From the NCBI GenBank assembly GCA_910589145.1, contig CAJUSD010000014.1, forward strand, positions 18,172 to 82,171: a DNA stretch of 64,000 nt, written 5' to 3'. Position numbers and translations under genes: made by a program. This document shows positions 7,980-17,058 of the stretch, piece after piece; position 1 is the first letter of the stretch; each line of letters starts with the position of its first letter. This stretch comes from an uncultured Oscillospiraceae bacterium (GTDB lineage Bacteria; Bacillota; Clostridia; Oscillospirales; Ruminococcaceae). The notes under the pieces were generated by a model. The model searched no databases, was not told the DNA's origin, and saw only the letters and a program-made list of their open reading frames with translations.

Positions 7980-8924
7980 ATGGGGTTTTCCCATAAATCC
8001 GTTTTATTGGAGGAAAGCATATCCGGTTTAGCCATTCGTCCTAATGGCATTTACATAGATGGGACAGCAGGAGGCGGGGGCCATTCATTGGAAATTGCAA
8101 AACGCCTTGACCCTTCTTCCGGGCGGCTGCTTGCTTTAGATAAAGACCCGGACGCTGTAGCCGCTGCATTGGAACGGCTGAAAGCCTATCCCTGTGCTCA
8201 GGTAATCCAATCTGATTTTTCTCAGATTCCGCAGGTTTTGGATCATTTGGGAGTCAATCAGGCAGATGGGATACTTTTAGATTTAGGTGTTTCTTCCCAT
8301 CAACTGGATACCCCGGAGCGGGGATTTTCCTATCATTCAGACGCTCCTTTAGATATGCGGATGAGCCAGTCGGGATTTTCTGCTTATGAGCTGGTAAACC
8401 AATGGGAAGTTGGTGAGTTGGCGCGGATTTTCCGGGAGTATGGTGAGGAACGGTATGCATTTCCGATTGCTAAAAATATCGTTCGGACAAGGGAAAAAAA
8501 GCCTATTTCCACAACTGGCGAATTAGCAGAGATGATTGCTTCCTCTATCCCGGCTGCGGCAAGAAGGGAAGGCGGCCATCCGGCTAAACGAACCTTTCAG
8601 GCAATCCGTATTGCCGTTAATGGGGAATTGGACAGCCTTTCCCAGTGTTTGGACTCGGCCTTTGAACGTCTTTCAGCAGGAGGAAGGTTCTGCATTATTA
8701 CGTTCCACTCCCTGGAGGATAGGATGGTAAAACAGAAGTTTGCCGATTTTGCAAAAGGCTGTGTCTGTCCGCCGGACTTTCCGGTTTGCGTCTGCGGACA
8801 AAAGCCAAGGGCGGCATTGATTACAAAAAAACCCATTACTCCCTCGGCAGAAGAATTAGAGAAGAACAGCCGAAGCCATTCAGCACACCTCCGAATTGTG
8901 GAGCGGCTGGCTGACAAGCAATAA
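7980..8924 (+). CDS. rsmH: 16S rRNA (cytosine-1402-N4)-methyltransferase RsmH (MraW)
   Basis: The 314-residue product has the RsmH hallmarks: N-terminal GFSHKSVLLEE, the SAM-binding IDGTAGGGGHS loop near residue 30, LLDLGVSSHQLD, the RGFSY segment, and late ITFHSLEDR. It N4-methylates C1402 of 16S rRNA in the decoding centre. ATG 7980 is chosen because AGAGAGG sits 8 nt upstream; the in-frame GTG 9 bp earlier overlaps that site. It is the first gene of the dcw cluster here, preceded by a promoter and attenuator instead of mraZ. Confidence 0.95.
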   Translation: MGFSHKSVLLEESISGLAIRPNGIYIDGTAGGGGHSLEIAKRLDPSSGRLLALDKDPDAVAAALERLKAYPCAQVIQSDFSQIPQVLDHLGVNQADGILLDLGVSSHQLDTPERGFSYHSDAPLDMRMSQSGFSAYELVNQWEVGELARIFREYGEERYAFPIAKNIVRTREKKPISTTGELAEMIASSIPAAARREGGHPAKRTFQAIRIAVNGELDSLSQCLDSAFERLSAGGRFCIITFHSLEDRMVKQKFADFAKGCVCPPDFPVCVCGQKPRAALITKKPITPSAEELEKNSRSHSAHLRIVERLADKQ

Positions 8925-8985
8925 CCTAAAAAAGAACAGCCTAATACATATTAAAAGCTTTGGCTGCTTTCCCGAAAGACGGACT

Positions 8986-9042
8986 GTGCAGCAGGACTGC
9001 ACGATCCAGAGGGCGGTGCCCTCTGGCTGCGCCCACAGGCGC
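8986..9042 (+). repeat. three consecutive hairpins between rsmH and ftsL
   Basis: Three perfect stems follow each other: GTGCAG/CTGCAC (8986-9002), CCAGAGGGC/GCCCTCTGG (9006-9026) and GCGCC/GGCGC (9029-9042). There is no T-run, so they are not classic terminators. They may modulate RNA stability or be remnants of a structured repeat. Confidence 0.5.
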
Positions 9043-9090
9043 GGAATACCCCTGGCTAAGACATTAACCGGAAATGGAGGCGAGTCTGCA

Positions 9091-9648
9091 TTGCCTGTTT
9101 CATCCTCGGCGAAGGATTATTCCAGCCGATCCAAATCAACACAGTACGATTTTTCACGCTTTGAACCTGCTAAACAATCTGCCACCAATGCAAATAAAAA
9201 GACAAATCCTTCTCCCGCCCATTCATTACGGGTTGTTGAAACTCCTGCAAGGCAACGCCAGATGGCGCAGCGGCGATCGTTAGCAGTACATATTGTGCTG
9301 TCAGCTGTTCTTCTGGTGGGGTTGATCTTGGCGATTTTGTACAGCCGTGCCATTCTTGCGACAATTAATGAAAACATAGGTGTTAAGACTGAATTATTAA
9401 ATACTTTAAACGGTGAGTATACCCGTCTTCAAACGGAACTGGACGCAAAAATTTCTCTGCGTAATATTGAAGAGTATGCCTCTGCTAACCTGGGGATGTC
9501 CAAAGTAGATCAGGGACAAGTTCAGTATATCAATGTAGAACAGGGCGAATCTGTTACACTGTATCGTTCATCGGGGGAGAACAGCCTTTTTGACAAGGTG
9601 CGCCAGTGGTTTTCTAAAATATTTGGGCATATCCAGGGGGGTTCCTAA
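9091..9648 (+). CDS. ftsL: FtsL/DivIC-like septum formation protein
   Basis: A 185-residue bitopic membrane protein. A polar, basic N-terminal region (about residues 1-70) is followed by one transmembrane helix (AVLLVGLILAILYS) and an extracytoplasmic leucine-zipper-like coiled coil, then a short acidic and aromatic tail. This plan and its position between rsmH and the division PBP match FtsL, which acts with FtsQ/DivIB and DivIC to activate septal synthesis. Start TTG 9091 is chosen because GGAGGCG lies 8 nt upstream; the frame runs further 5' through the hairpin region without a ribosome-binding site. Sequence identity in this family is low; context carries the call. Confidence 0.8.
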   Translation: MPVSSSAKDYSSRSKSTQYDFSRFEPAKQSATNANKKTNPSPAHSLRVVETPARQRQMAQRRSLAVHIVLSAVLLVGLILAILYSRAILATINENIGVKTELLNTLNGEYTRLQTELDAKISLRNIEEYASANLGMSKVDQGQVQYINVEQGESVTLYRSSGENSLFDKVRQWFSKIFGHIQGGS

Positions 9649-9834
9649 ATAGGATTAAGAAAGATAGGAGTTAAGATTGAGGGGGTCTTAGCTCTTATTT
9701 CATGCAGCTTTATTTGATTTATACCCATAAATCAGCTTTTCCATCCATTGACAAAACGGCGGCAGACAGAGGGAATGTACGTTGCTGTACGGCGGGCGCA
9801 TACATATCCCCAAAACAGAAAGGCGTGATTCTAA

Positions 9835-12126
9835 ATGGCAGTAACTGCCGGAAAAGGTACAAAAGCATGGATCATAGTGGTAGGGGCCCTTATTACAGCA
9901 GTTGGATTCCCTTGCGTATTTTATCAATTATGGAAGCTGTGCCTCAGCGACTACTCCGATGAGCTTCGCGGAAAAGCGGTTCAACAACAGATGGAAAATA
10001 CCATCATCCCTGCAAAGCGGGGCAACATTTACGACCGCAACGGAAATACTTTGGCCCAAAGCGCAACCGTCTGGAACGTTATCATTTCCCCCTCTGTTAT
10101 TAAACAAGCAGATGAACATAAAGCAGCGGCTGAAACACCAATGGCTCAAAAGGTAGCGACTCATTTATCCAATATTTTGGATGATGTTACCTACGAAGAT
10201 GTAATGAAACTTGCGGAGGATACAGCTAGTTCCTACAAAAGAGTTAAAATGAAGATAACTCGTCCTATACGGGATGAAATCCTGAAAGCAGAGGAAGAAT
10301 ATGGTTTAAAAGGCATAGACTTTGAAGAGTCTACCCGTCGATTTTATCCATATGGCAGTTTTGCATCAACGGTGCTGGGTTTTTGCAATGATGAGAATAT
10401 GGGGGCATATGGAATAGAAGCCTACTATAACAAAACACTCAGCGGAACGCCTGGACGCCTGCTTTCTGCGCGGAATGCGGTAGGGAATGAAATGGATTAT
10501 GATTATAAGGAACAGATACCGGCAGAGGACGGCCGAAGCTTGGTGCTGACAATAGATGAAGTTGTACAGCATTATCTGGAAAAGGCGATTGAAACAGCAG
10601 TAATCGCCCATAATCCGGCAAAACGTATTTCCGGGATTGTAATGGATGTAAATACTGGGGAGATTTTGGCGATGAGTACCAAGGAGGACTTTGATCCCAA
10701 TACGCCAAACCAGATCACCAATGAAAAAGGGCTGGAACGTTTAAACGGCCTGTCAGGTTCGGAATATAAGGAACAGCTTGGACAGGAACAATTTAATCAA
10801 TGGAGGAACAAAGCTGTCTCTGATCCATATGAGCCCGGTTCTGTGTTTAAGCTGGTAACGCTGGCCTCCGCTATTGAAAGCGGCCATGCAAGAGAATCAG
10901 ATACTTTTTACTGCAGCGGTGTTTTAGAGGTTGCTAACCGGTCTATCCACTGTTGGAAAACATCGGGACATGGACAGGAGACTTTGGCTCAAATTCTGGT
11001 TAACTCCTGCAACCCTGGTTTTATGACCCTGGGGCAGAGAATGGGAGCTGAAACTTTTTCTAAATATTTTGAGGCTTTCGGGCTTACCGAAAGAACGGGA
11101 ATCGACATCCCCGGCGAAGCGGAAAGCATTTACCACCGTGTTGATAAAATGGGGATTGTAGAACTCTCCAGTTCCTCGTTCGGACAGACGTTTAAAGTAA
11201 CCCCTATCCAGATGATTACCGCTGACGTTGCCACTATCAATGGGGGATATTTGTTAAAGCCTTATGTAGTAAAGCAGGTGCTCGACGCTGACGGTAATGT
11301 TGTAGAATCTTATGACAGAACAGTCCGCCGCCAGGTAATTTCCAGCGAAACTTCCAAAATGGTGGCTTCCATGGCGGAAAAGGTGGTCAGCGAAGGTTCT
11401 GGTAACGGCGCTTATGTGGCAGGCTATCGGGTAGGCGGGAAAACAGGGACTTCTCAGAAATTGGATCAGCTTGACGAAAATGGGCAGGTAACAGACCATG
11501 TGCTTTCCTTTTTTGGCTTTGCTCCTGCCGATGACCCCCAGGTTGCAGTTTTGGTACTGATTGACGAGCCGGAGTTAAAATCTGCATATGGTTCTGTAAT
11601 TGCTGCGCCGGTTGTAGGAGCTATTATGTCTGATATTCTTCCGTATTTGGATATTGAGCCCAAATATACAGAAGAAGAATTGGAAAAACGGGAAATTTAT
11701 GTTAAAGACGTTGTTGGGCAGAAACCCCATGAGGCCCAAAGCATTATGGCCAATGCTGGACTTCAGGGGCGCTTGATGGGAAGCGGTGCGGAAGTAATCC
11801 GGCAGGTGCCAACAGCAGGAGCACCAGTCCCCAAGGGTTCTACTGTTATCCTGTATACTGATGAAGAGACAGAAACCCCTTTGGTAGAAGCGCCGAACAT
11901 TGTGGGGCTGAGCGGTACGGAAACAAATAAAAAGATCGTGTCCAGCCGGCTGAACCTGCGTATTGTAGGAGCTGACATTGACGAAGAAGGTACTGTGGCA
12001 GTATCTCAAAACCCGGAACCAGGGGAAATGCTGGAAATTGGGAGCGTAATTACAGTGAACTTTGTCAATCAGAATGCCGCAGAGGATATTTCCAATTCGG
12101 ATGAACCTGTGGTTCCCTCCAATTGA
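9835..12126 (+). CDS. class B penicillin-binding protein with two PASTA domains (FtsI/PBP2B/SpoVD type)
   Basis: A 763-residue division transpeptidase. A short cytoplasmic tail and a transmembrane anchor (WIIVVGALITAVGFPC) are followed by a dimerisation/pedestal region and the transpeptidase domain, with SVFK (active Ser about 336), SCN (about 391-393) and KTGT (about 536). Two PASTA-like repeats follow from about residue 620 (VVGQKPHEAQ and IVGLSGTETN segments). It crosslinks septal peptidoglycan together with the FtsW glycosyltransferase encoded in the same cluster. Both the vegetative FtsI and the sporulation SpoVD subfamilies carry PASTA domains, so I leave the symbol empty. ATG 9835 has an AAAGGCG ribosome-binding site. 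Confidence 0.92.
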   Translation: MAVTAGKGTKAWIIVVGALITAVGFPCVFYQLWKLCLSDYSDELRGKAVQQQMENTIIPAKRGNIYDRNGNTLAQSATVWNVIISPSVIKQADEHKAAAETPMAQKVATHLSNILDDVTYEDVMKLAEDTASSYKRVKMKITRPIRDEILKAEEEYGLKGIDFEESTRRFYPYGSFASTVLGFCNDENMGAYGIEAYYNKTLSGTPGRLLSARNAVGNEMDYDYKEQIPAEDGRSLVLTIDEVVQHYLEKAIETAVIAHNPAKRISGIVMDVNTGEILAMSTKEDFDPNTPNQITNEKGLERLNGLSGSEYKEQLGQEQFNQWRNKAVSDPYEPGSVFKLVTLASAIESGHARESDTFYCSGVLEVANRSIHCWKTSGHGQETLAQILVNSCNPGFMTLGQRMGAETFSKYFEAFGLTERTGIDIPGEAESIYHRVDKMGIVELSSSSFGQTFKVTPIQMITADVATINGGYLLKPYVVKQVLDADGNVVESYDRTVRRQVISSETSKMVASMAEKVVSEGSGNGAYVAGYRVGGKTGTSQKLDQLDENGQVTDHVLSFFGFAPADDPQVAVLVLIDEPELKSAYGSVIAAPVVGAIMSDILPYLDIEPKYTEEELEKREIYVKDVVGQKPHEAQSIMANAGLQGRLMGSGAEVIRQVPTAGAPVPKGSTVILYTDEETETPLVEAPNIVGLSGTETNKKIVSSRLNLRIVGADIDEEGTVAVSQNPEPGEMLEIGSVITVNFVNQNAAEDISNSDEPVVPSN

Positions 12127-12255
12127 CCAGTACCCCAAAAAGCGTCCAGCGTTTGACAGAAAACGCCGGTAAGGATGTTATACAATATTCATGCCGCTTT
12201 TATAGCATTAAAATAACTTGAGTTCGGTAAAGCAAAGATACAGGTATAATCTTTG

Positions 12256-12301
12256 ATGAACACAACCTAGGGCGAATGAAAAAGGTTGCGGGTTCAGGGG
12301 G
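12256..12301 (+). repeat. dispersed repeat block A, copy 1
   Basis: Closely matches 24578-24623: shared pattern TGAAYACAACCTRGGGCG, then RATGAAAWAGGTTKCGGG and TTCAGGGGG. Within it AACCT can pair with AGGTT around the conserved GGGCGRATGAA loop. Confidence 0.75.
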
Positions 12302-12463
12302 ATGTGCAGCAGAGCTTTGTGCAGTGAAACTGCACTCCTGAAAAGCATCTGATAGTTCTGCTAAACCCGCCAAGTTTGAAATACTCCTGCTCACTAAAAA
12401 CTATAGAAAAGTATTTCTAAAAGGGAAAATAAAAAAAGCTCGTTTGCGGAAGTAAAATGCCTT

Positions 12464-12518
12464 GCTGGGAGAACAAGCTAACATTGTAAGGGGAAACAAG
12501 AGAGCTTTTTCTCCCAGC
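12464..12518. repeat. long hairpin upstream of murE
   Basis: GCTGGGAGAA (12464-12473) pairs with TTCTCCCAGC (12509-12518), with an inner AAGCT/AGCTT stem. The right flank 12513-12530 recurs as an exact 18-bp inverted copy at 18277-18294 after ftsW. Confidence 0.65.
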
Positions 12519-12554
12519 GAATTCTAATTCTTGAACATGCTTCCTAAAGGTGAA

Positions 12555-12605
12555 CAGAAAAGCCGGAATGCACAGATCTTTTCTATCGAACTTATATTAG
12601 ATAGG
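12555..12605 (+). repeat. dispersed repeat block B, copy 1
   Basis: A small hairpin (AGAAAAG with CTTTTCT) is followed by TATCGAA and an AT-rich tail. It is the most diverged of three copies; the others are at 24624-24677 and 40508-40557. Confidence 0.55.
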
Positions 12606-12631
12606 TTTTTTTAAGGAGGTTCTGATAATAT

Positions 12632-14116
12632 ATGAAAGTAAGGCAGATTATGGATTCCATTATTTATACAGGGTCCAATGACCTTGAAACTTTGGAAATT
12701 GGCGAAATTACCTGTGATTCCCGGCGGGTTATGCCAGGAATGGCCTTTGTATGTGTCAAAGGCGGGAAAATGGACGGACACGACCACGCTGCCGAAGCGG
12801 TGAATAGGGGAGCTGCCGTCGTAGTTGCAGAGCATGATGTTGGCCTGGAATGCCAGTTAGTTGTGGAAAATACCCGTCATGCCTATGCAGTAATGTGCGC
12901 TAATTTTTATGGAAATCCTTCCCGAAAACTAAAGCTTATCGGTGTTACTGGTACTAATGGCAAAACAACGATTACAAACCTTTTAAAGCATATTTTGGAA
13001 TACGCTGGATACCGGGTAGGTTTAATTGGAACCATTCAAAATGAGATTGACGACATGGCTTTGCCTGCTAAATATACCACGCCTGACCCCGCTCAACTTC
13101 ACGCCCTCTTTGCGCGGATGGCTGCAGCCAAGTGTGATTATGTAGTAATGGAGGTTTCTTCCCATGCGCTTGACCAGGACCGGGTAGCGGGCTGCCAGTT
13201 TGAAGCGGCTGTCTTTACAAATCTGACACAGGATCATCTGGATTACCACGGAACAATGGAAAATTATTTTCAGGCAAAGAAAAAACTGTTTTCTTTGTGT
13301 AAGGTTGGAATTATCAACTATGACGATCCCTATGGCCGCAGAATTATGGAAGAAGCACCCTGCCCGATTCGTTCTTTTTCTGTTTCAGACGATGTGGCAG
13401 AGTATACCGCCAAAAATATTACGATCTCTGAAAAGGGAAGCAGATTCGCTTTTCTGGGAACTGGGATCATTGCCCGTATTGACTTCCCAATGCCAGGGAT
13501 GTTTTCTGTCTCTAATGCTATGGCTGCTGCTGCCTGTGCAGTTTCGGTTGGAATTCCTTTGGATAAGGCCGCAGTTGCCTTAAATTCCTGTCCCGGGGTC
13601 TGCGGAAGAACACAGATACTGAAGACGGATACTCCCTTTACGGTAATCGATGATTACGCCCATACCCCTGATGCGATTGAAAAAATCCTGGCAGCTGTCA
13701 GGGAATTTGCGTCGGGCAGAATTATGATTCTGTTTGGATGTGCTGGAAACAGAGACGGCAGAAAAAGACCTCTTATGGCTGCTGCCGCTGCAAAAGGCGC
13801 GGATTTTGTAATACTTACCTCTGATAATCCAAGGAGCGAAGACCCTGTAAAAATTATTCAGGAGGCATTGCCTGGATTTGAAGGGTTTGAAACACCTTAT
13901 GTTGTAATTCCTGACCGGTATCAGGCAATACGCTGGGCGCTGGAAAATGCAAAAGAGGGCGATGTCCTCCTTCTGGCGGGAAAAGGCCATGAGGATTATC
14001 AGGTATTGGATTATGGAACGATCTGGTTTGACGAGAGACACGTTGTACAGGAGTTGCTGGAAAAGATACGCACGGAAGGGAAAAAGGCTGTACTGCCGCC
14101 CCAACCGGAAAAATAA
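12632..14116 (+). CDS. murE: UDP-MurNAc-tripeptide synthetase MurE (meso-DAP adding)
   Basis: A 494-residue Mur ligase with the N-terminal UDP-binding domain, ATP-binding GVTGTNGKTT near residue 107, the central ligase domain and the C-terminal domain. The DNPR motif at residues 398-401 is the known determinant for meso-diaminopimelate (lysine-type enzymes differ here), so the wall should be DAP-type. It adds the third residue to UDP-MurNAc-L-Ala-D-Glu in the cytoplasm. ATG 12632 follows TAAGGAGG at ideal spacing. Confidence 0.95.
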   Translation: MKVRQIMDSIIYTGSNDLETLEIGEITCDSRRVMPGMAFVCVKGGKMDGHDHAAEAVNRGAAVVVAEHDVGLECQLVVENTRHAYAVMCANFYGNPSRKLKLIGVTGTNGKTTITNLLKHILEYAGYRVGLIGTIQNEIDDMALPAKYTTPDPAQLHALFARMAAAKCDYVVMEVSSHALDQDRVAGCQFEAAVFTNLTQDHLDYHGTMENYFQAKKKLFSLCKVGIINYDDPYGRRIMEEAPCPIRSFSVSDDVAEYTAKNITISEKGSRFAFLGTGIIARIDFPMPGMFSVSNAMAAAACAVSVGIPLDKAAVALNSCPGVCGRTQILKTDTPFTVIDDYAHTPDAIEKILAAVREFASGRIMILFGCAGNRDGRKRPLMAAAAAKGADFVILTSDNPRSEDPVKIIQEALPGFEGFETPYVVIPDRYQAIRWALENAKEGDVLLLAGKGHEDYQVLDYGTIWFDERHVVQELLEKIRTEGKKAVLPPQPEK

Positions 14117-14139
14117 AAGGCAAAATACAGCGCATATGA

Positions 14140-14514
14140 ATGAAAAAGTCCGAAAAATGCCGACGGGATTTAAAGAAAAAGTGGAGAGTTTACGGTTCAT
14201 GGATGAAATCAGAATGTCCAGAATGCGGCGAAAAAAACTTGTTCTATTATGATAGGTATGACTCAATCTGCTGCGTTGGCTGTAATGTCTGGCTCAATGA
14301 AAAATGCAGCAATCCCAACTGTCCATACTGCGCCAATAGGCCCGAAAATCCTTTGGAGGCGCTTTTTAGTGAGGAAAGGCCAAAATACAATGCAAAGGAA
14401 TGGCTCAGAAGAAATTACCTGCATAAAACAGAGGGCAGGACCAGACATGAACGGCGCAGAAAACGATTAGCTCAAAACAGGGCTCAATATCCAAAATGGA
14501 AAATTGTAAAGTAA
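14140..14514 (+). CDS. small Cys-rich zinc-ribbon protein between murE and murF
   Basis: An up-to-124-residue basic protein with three Cys clusters in its middle (CPECG, CCVGC and CSNPNCPYC), suggesting one or two zinc ribbons, then a Lys/Arg-rich tail. ATG 14140 is the longest start; ATG 14203, just before the first cluster, is an alternative, and neither has a strong ribosome-binding site. It sits 23 bp after murE and 18 bp before murF, so it is very likely cotranscribed with wall synthesis genes. I do not recognise a function; nucleic-acid binding is possible from composition. Confidence 0.6.
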   Translation: MKKSEKCRRDLKKKWRVYGSWMKSECPECGEKNLFYYDRYDSICCVGCNVWLNEKCSNPNCPYCANRPENPLEALFSEERPKYNAKEWLRRNYLHKTEGRTRHERRRKRLAQNRAQYPKWKIVK

Positions 14515-14532
14515 GAAAGGAATCGACCTGAT

Positions 14533-15996
14533 ATGTACCAGTTTACCGTGGCGGATGCCGCCAAAGCCTGTAACGCCAATCTATACAACCCCGCTGCCGG
14601 AAAGCTGGTTTCCTGGGATATGTTCCCGGAGTGGGAAACAGAGTTTGGAAAAATGCCTTTAACGACTCTGTGTACCGATTCCCGCGAGGCGGAACCAGGG
14701 TGTCTGTTTACTGCCATTCCAGGGGAAAGGGTGGATGGCCATCGGTTTATTCCCGACGTGTTGAAAAAAAGGGCAGCGGCAGTTCTCAGCCAAAGGCCGG
14801 AAAGTGCCAGCCAAAATCCAGACCCCAGAATTTTTTATGTGGAAAATACGCTGGAAGCCCTGCTGAAAATCGCCTCAGTTTATCGGAACAAGTTTCAGGT
14901 AAAAATAGCAGCAGTGACAGGAAGCGTGGGGAAAACGACCACTAAAGAAATGATTTGGACCGCTTTGTCCTCACAGTATTGCGTATTAAAAACCCAGGGA
15001 AATCAAAATAACGAGATCGGGCTGCCTAGGACGCTGCTCCGGCTCGCGCCGGAACATGAAGCTGCTGTTATGGAAATGGGAATGTCCGGGCTGAATGAAA
15101 TTCGTCCGCTGTCCCTGGCTGTAAAACCGCAGACGGCGGTTTTAACCAATATAGGCGTTTCCCATCTGGAGCATTTGGGAAGCCGGGAAAATATTCTGAA
15201 AGCTAAACTGGAAATTTTGGAGGGCCTTGCACTGGAAGGAACATTGATTGTCAACCAGGATAACGATCTTTTAGGAACATGGCTGGAAAATCAAAAAGGC
15301 ATTTGCCATCCTTTTCAAATTATTACTTACGGGATTGAATCAGCAGCCGATTTGACTGCAAAGAATGTCTGTCAGTCCCCAGAAGGCTGCCGTTTTCTTT
15401 TATGCTGGCAGGGGAAAGAGTATCCGGCCTATCTTCCCTGCATAGGTCTTCACAATGTAAGCAACGCACTTGCGGCGGCGGGAACGGCTTTGACATTTCA
15501 GATTCCACTGGAAAAGGCCCTGAAAGCATTGGAGGGATATGTACCCGCCGGTATGCGGCAGCATGTTGTACAGCTGAACGGAATGTATTTGGTGGAGGAC
15601 TGCTATAACGCCAGTCCAGATTCTATGGAAGCGGCCATTTCTGCGATGGCAGAAATGAGCTGTCCCCAGAAAAACGGCAGGAAAATCCTGATTCTCGCTG
15701 ATATGCTGGAACTTGGTTCTATTGAACATCAGGCGCATTATGAGGCTGGGCAGAAGGCTGCAAAAACAGCGGATTTTCTCTTAACCTATGGGATTTTGGC
15801 AAAAGATTATGTGTCTGGCGCAAAAGACGCAGGGATGGAACAGGCGTTTTGGTATCCAGATAAGAAGTCTCTTGCTTCTGCTATTATAGAATTACTTCAG
15901 CCTGGCGATATGGTATGGTTTAAGGGAAGCCGGGGGATGGAATTGGAACAGGTTATTGATGCTGTGCAGCAGGCTGTAGCCATAGGGAGGGAATGA
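14533..15996 (+). CDS. murF: UDP-MurNAc-tripeptide D-alanyl-D-alanine ligase MurF
   Basis: A 487-residue Mur ligase. The nucleotide-binding motif AVTGSVGKTTTKEM is near residue 130, followed by GNQNNEIG, the EMGMSG segment, and the YNASPDSM motif of the C-terminal half typical of MurF. It adds D-Ala-D-Ala to the UDP-MurNAc-tripeptide, completing the cytoplasmic precursor. Start ATG 14533 follows AAAGGAA. Its stop overlaps the mraY start by 4 bp (ATGA), indicating translational coupling. Confidence 0.95.
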   Translation: MYQFTVADAAKACNANLYNPAAGKLVSWDMFPEWETEFGKMPLTTLCTDSREAEPGCLFTAIPGERVDGHRFIPDVLKKRAAAVLSQRPESASQNPDPRIFYVENTLEALLKIASVYRNKFQVKIAAVTGSVGKTTTKEMIWTALSSQYCVLKTQGNQNNEIGLPRTLLRLAPEHEAAVMEMGMSGLNEIRPLSLAVKPQTAVLTNIGVSHLEHLGSRENILKAKLEILEGLALEGTLIVNQDNDLLGTWLENQKGICHPFQIITYGIESAADLTAKNVCQSPEGCRFLLCWQGKEYPAYLPCIGLHNVSNALAAAGTALTFQIPLEKALKALEGYVPAGMRQHVVQLNGMYLVEDCYNASPDSMEAAISAMAEMSCPQKNGRKILILADMLELGSIEHQAHYEAGQKAAKTADFLLTYGILAKDYVSGAKDAGMEQAFWYPDKKSLASAIIELLQPGDMVWFKGSRGMELEQVIDAVQQAVAIGRE

Positions 15997-17024
15997 AAAT
16001 GAAGGGGATGATAATCCTGCTTGTGGCAGTTTCTGCCTTTGCCCTGACTTCCATTTTGGGGATTTGGCTGATTCCGTTTCTAAGGAGGCTGAAATATGGG
16101 CAGACAATTAATGATATAGGACCGGTATGGCATCATAAAAAACAAGGGACTCCTACTATGGGCGGGCTTATGTTTGTAGGCGGGATTGTAACAGCAAGCG
16201 TCGTTGGGTGGACGGTATACCGGCTTTCTAACAACGCCTCACTGGAGAATATGCCCAATTTCCTGTTAAAACAAGACACAATAAAGTTTTTCCTAGGTTT
16301 AGGAATGGCTGTAGCTTTTGGTGGAATCGGATTTTTGGACGACTATATTAAAGTGGTCAAAAAACGCAACCTTGGCTTGAGCGAAATCCAAAAACTTATT
16401 TTACAGAGCCTTGCCACTGCTGTTTATCTTACTGCCCTTTATGCCGCAGGAGATTATTCAACTGCATTTTTTATCCCTTTTTGGGGCAGACTGGATGCAG
16501 GGATTCTATATTATCCCATTTCTGCCTTTATTATCATTGGAACAGTCAATGCGGTAAACCTTACAGATGGACTGGATGGTTTATGTTCCTCTGTCACTTT
16601 TGTGGCTGCTTTGGGAATGATGATGGTTTGCAGTCTGCTTGGATTCCATTCAACCGGGCTGATGGCTACTGCTCTGGCCGGTGGATGTTTGGGTTTTTTG
16701 GTTTGGAATTTTTATCCTGCTAAAGTCTTTATGGGCGATTTAGGCTCCATGTTTCTGGGAGGTATGATGGCTGCTCTTGCTTTTGGGGCGGGAATGCCTT
16801 TTCTTCTGGTACTTGTGGGGATTGTTTATGTTTTGGAAGCTTTATCTGTTATGATTCAGAGAGTATACTACAAGGCAACTCATGGAAAACGCCTTTTTAA
16901 AATGACCCCTATCCATCATCACTTTGAAATGAGCGGGTATTCTGAAATTCAAATTACTGCTCTTTTTTCTGTTGTCACTGCCGCAGGCTGTATTTTGGCA
17001 GTTCTTGCCGTTCGCAGACTATAA
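15993..17024 (+). CDS. mraY: phospho-MurNAc-pentapeptide transferase MraY
   Basis: A 343-residue polytopic enzyme of about ten helices that transfers phospho-MurNAc-pentapeptide to undecaprenyl phosphate, forming lipid I at the inner face of the membrane. Diagnostic motifs are GTPTMGGLMF near residue 50, the Mg-binding FLDDYIKV, NAVNLTDGLDGL, VFMGDLGSM and the C-terminal TPIHHHFE. It is coupled to murF by a 4-bp overlap. The next gene is ftsW, so murD, commonly found at this spot, is absent. Confidence 0.96.
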   Translation: MKMKGMIILLVAVSAFALTSILGIWLIPFLRRLKYGQTINDIGPVWHHKKQGTPTMGGLMFVGGIVTASVVGWTVYRLSNNASLENMPNFLLKQDTIKFFLGLGMAVAFGGIGFLDDYIKVVKKRNLGLSEIQKLILQSLATAVYLTALYAAGDYSTAFFIPFWGRLDAGILYYPISAFIIIGTVNAVNLTDGLDGLCSSVTFVAALGMMMVCSLLGFHSTGLMATALAGGCLGFLVWNFYPAKVFMGDLGSMFLGGMMAALAFGAGMPFLLVLVGIVYVLEALSVMIQRVYYKATHGKRLFKMTPIHHHFEMSGYSEIQITALFSVVTAAGCILAVLAVRRL

Positions 17025-17058
17025 TATACAACCTTTTACTACGAAAGGAGGAAATTAC

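Larger units (their letters stand above)
12127..12631. other. 505-bp intergenic region upstream of murE
   Basis: No gene is supported here. The region holds repeat block A (12256-12301), a long hairpin (12464-12518) whose distal flank recurs after ftsW, and repeat block B (12555-12605) just before murE. A TTGACA at 12153 lacks a well-placed -10. Confidence 0.7.

Noticed and set aside
13580..14266. 228-codon minus-strand frame over the murE 3' end
   Set aside because: Antisense to conserved MurE motifs; no ribosome-binding site or homologous pattern.
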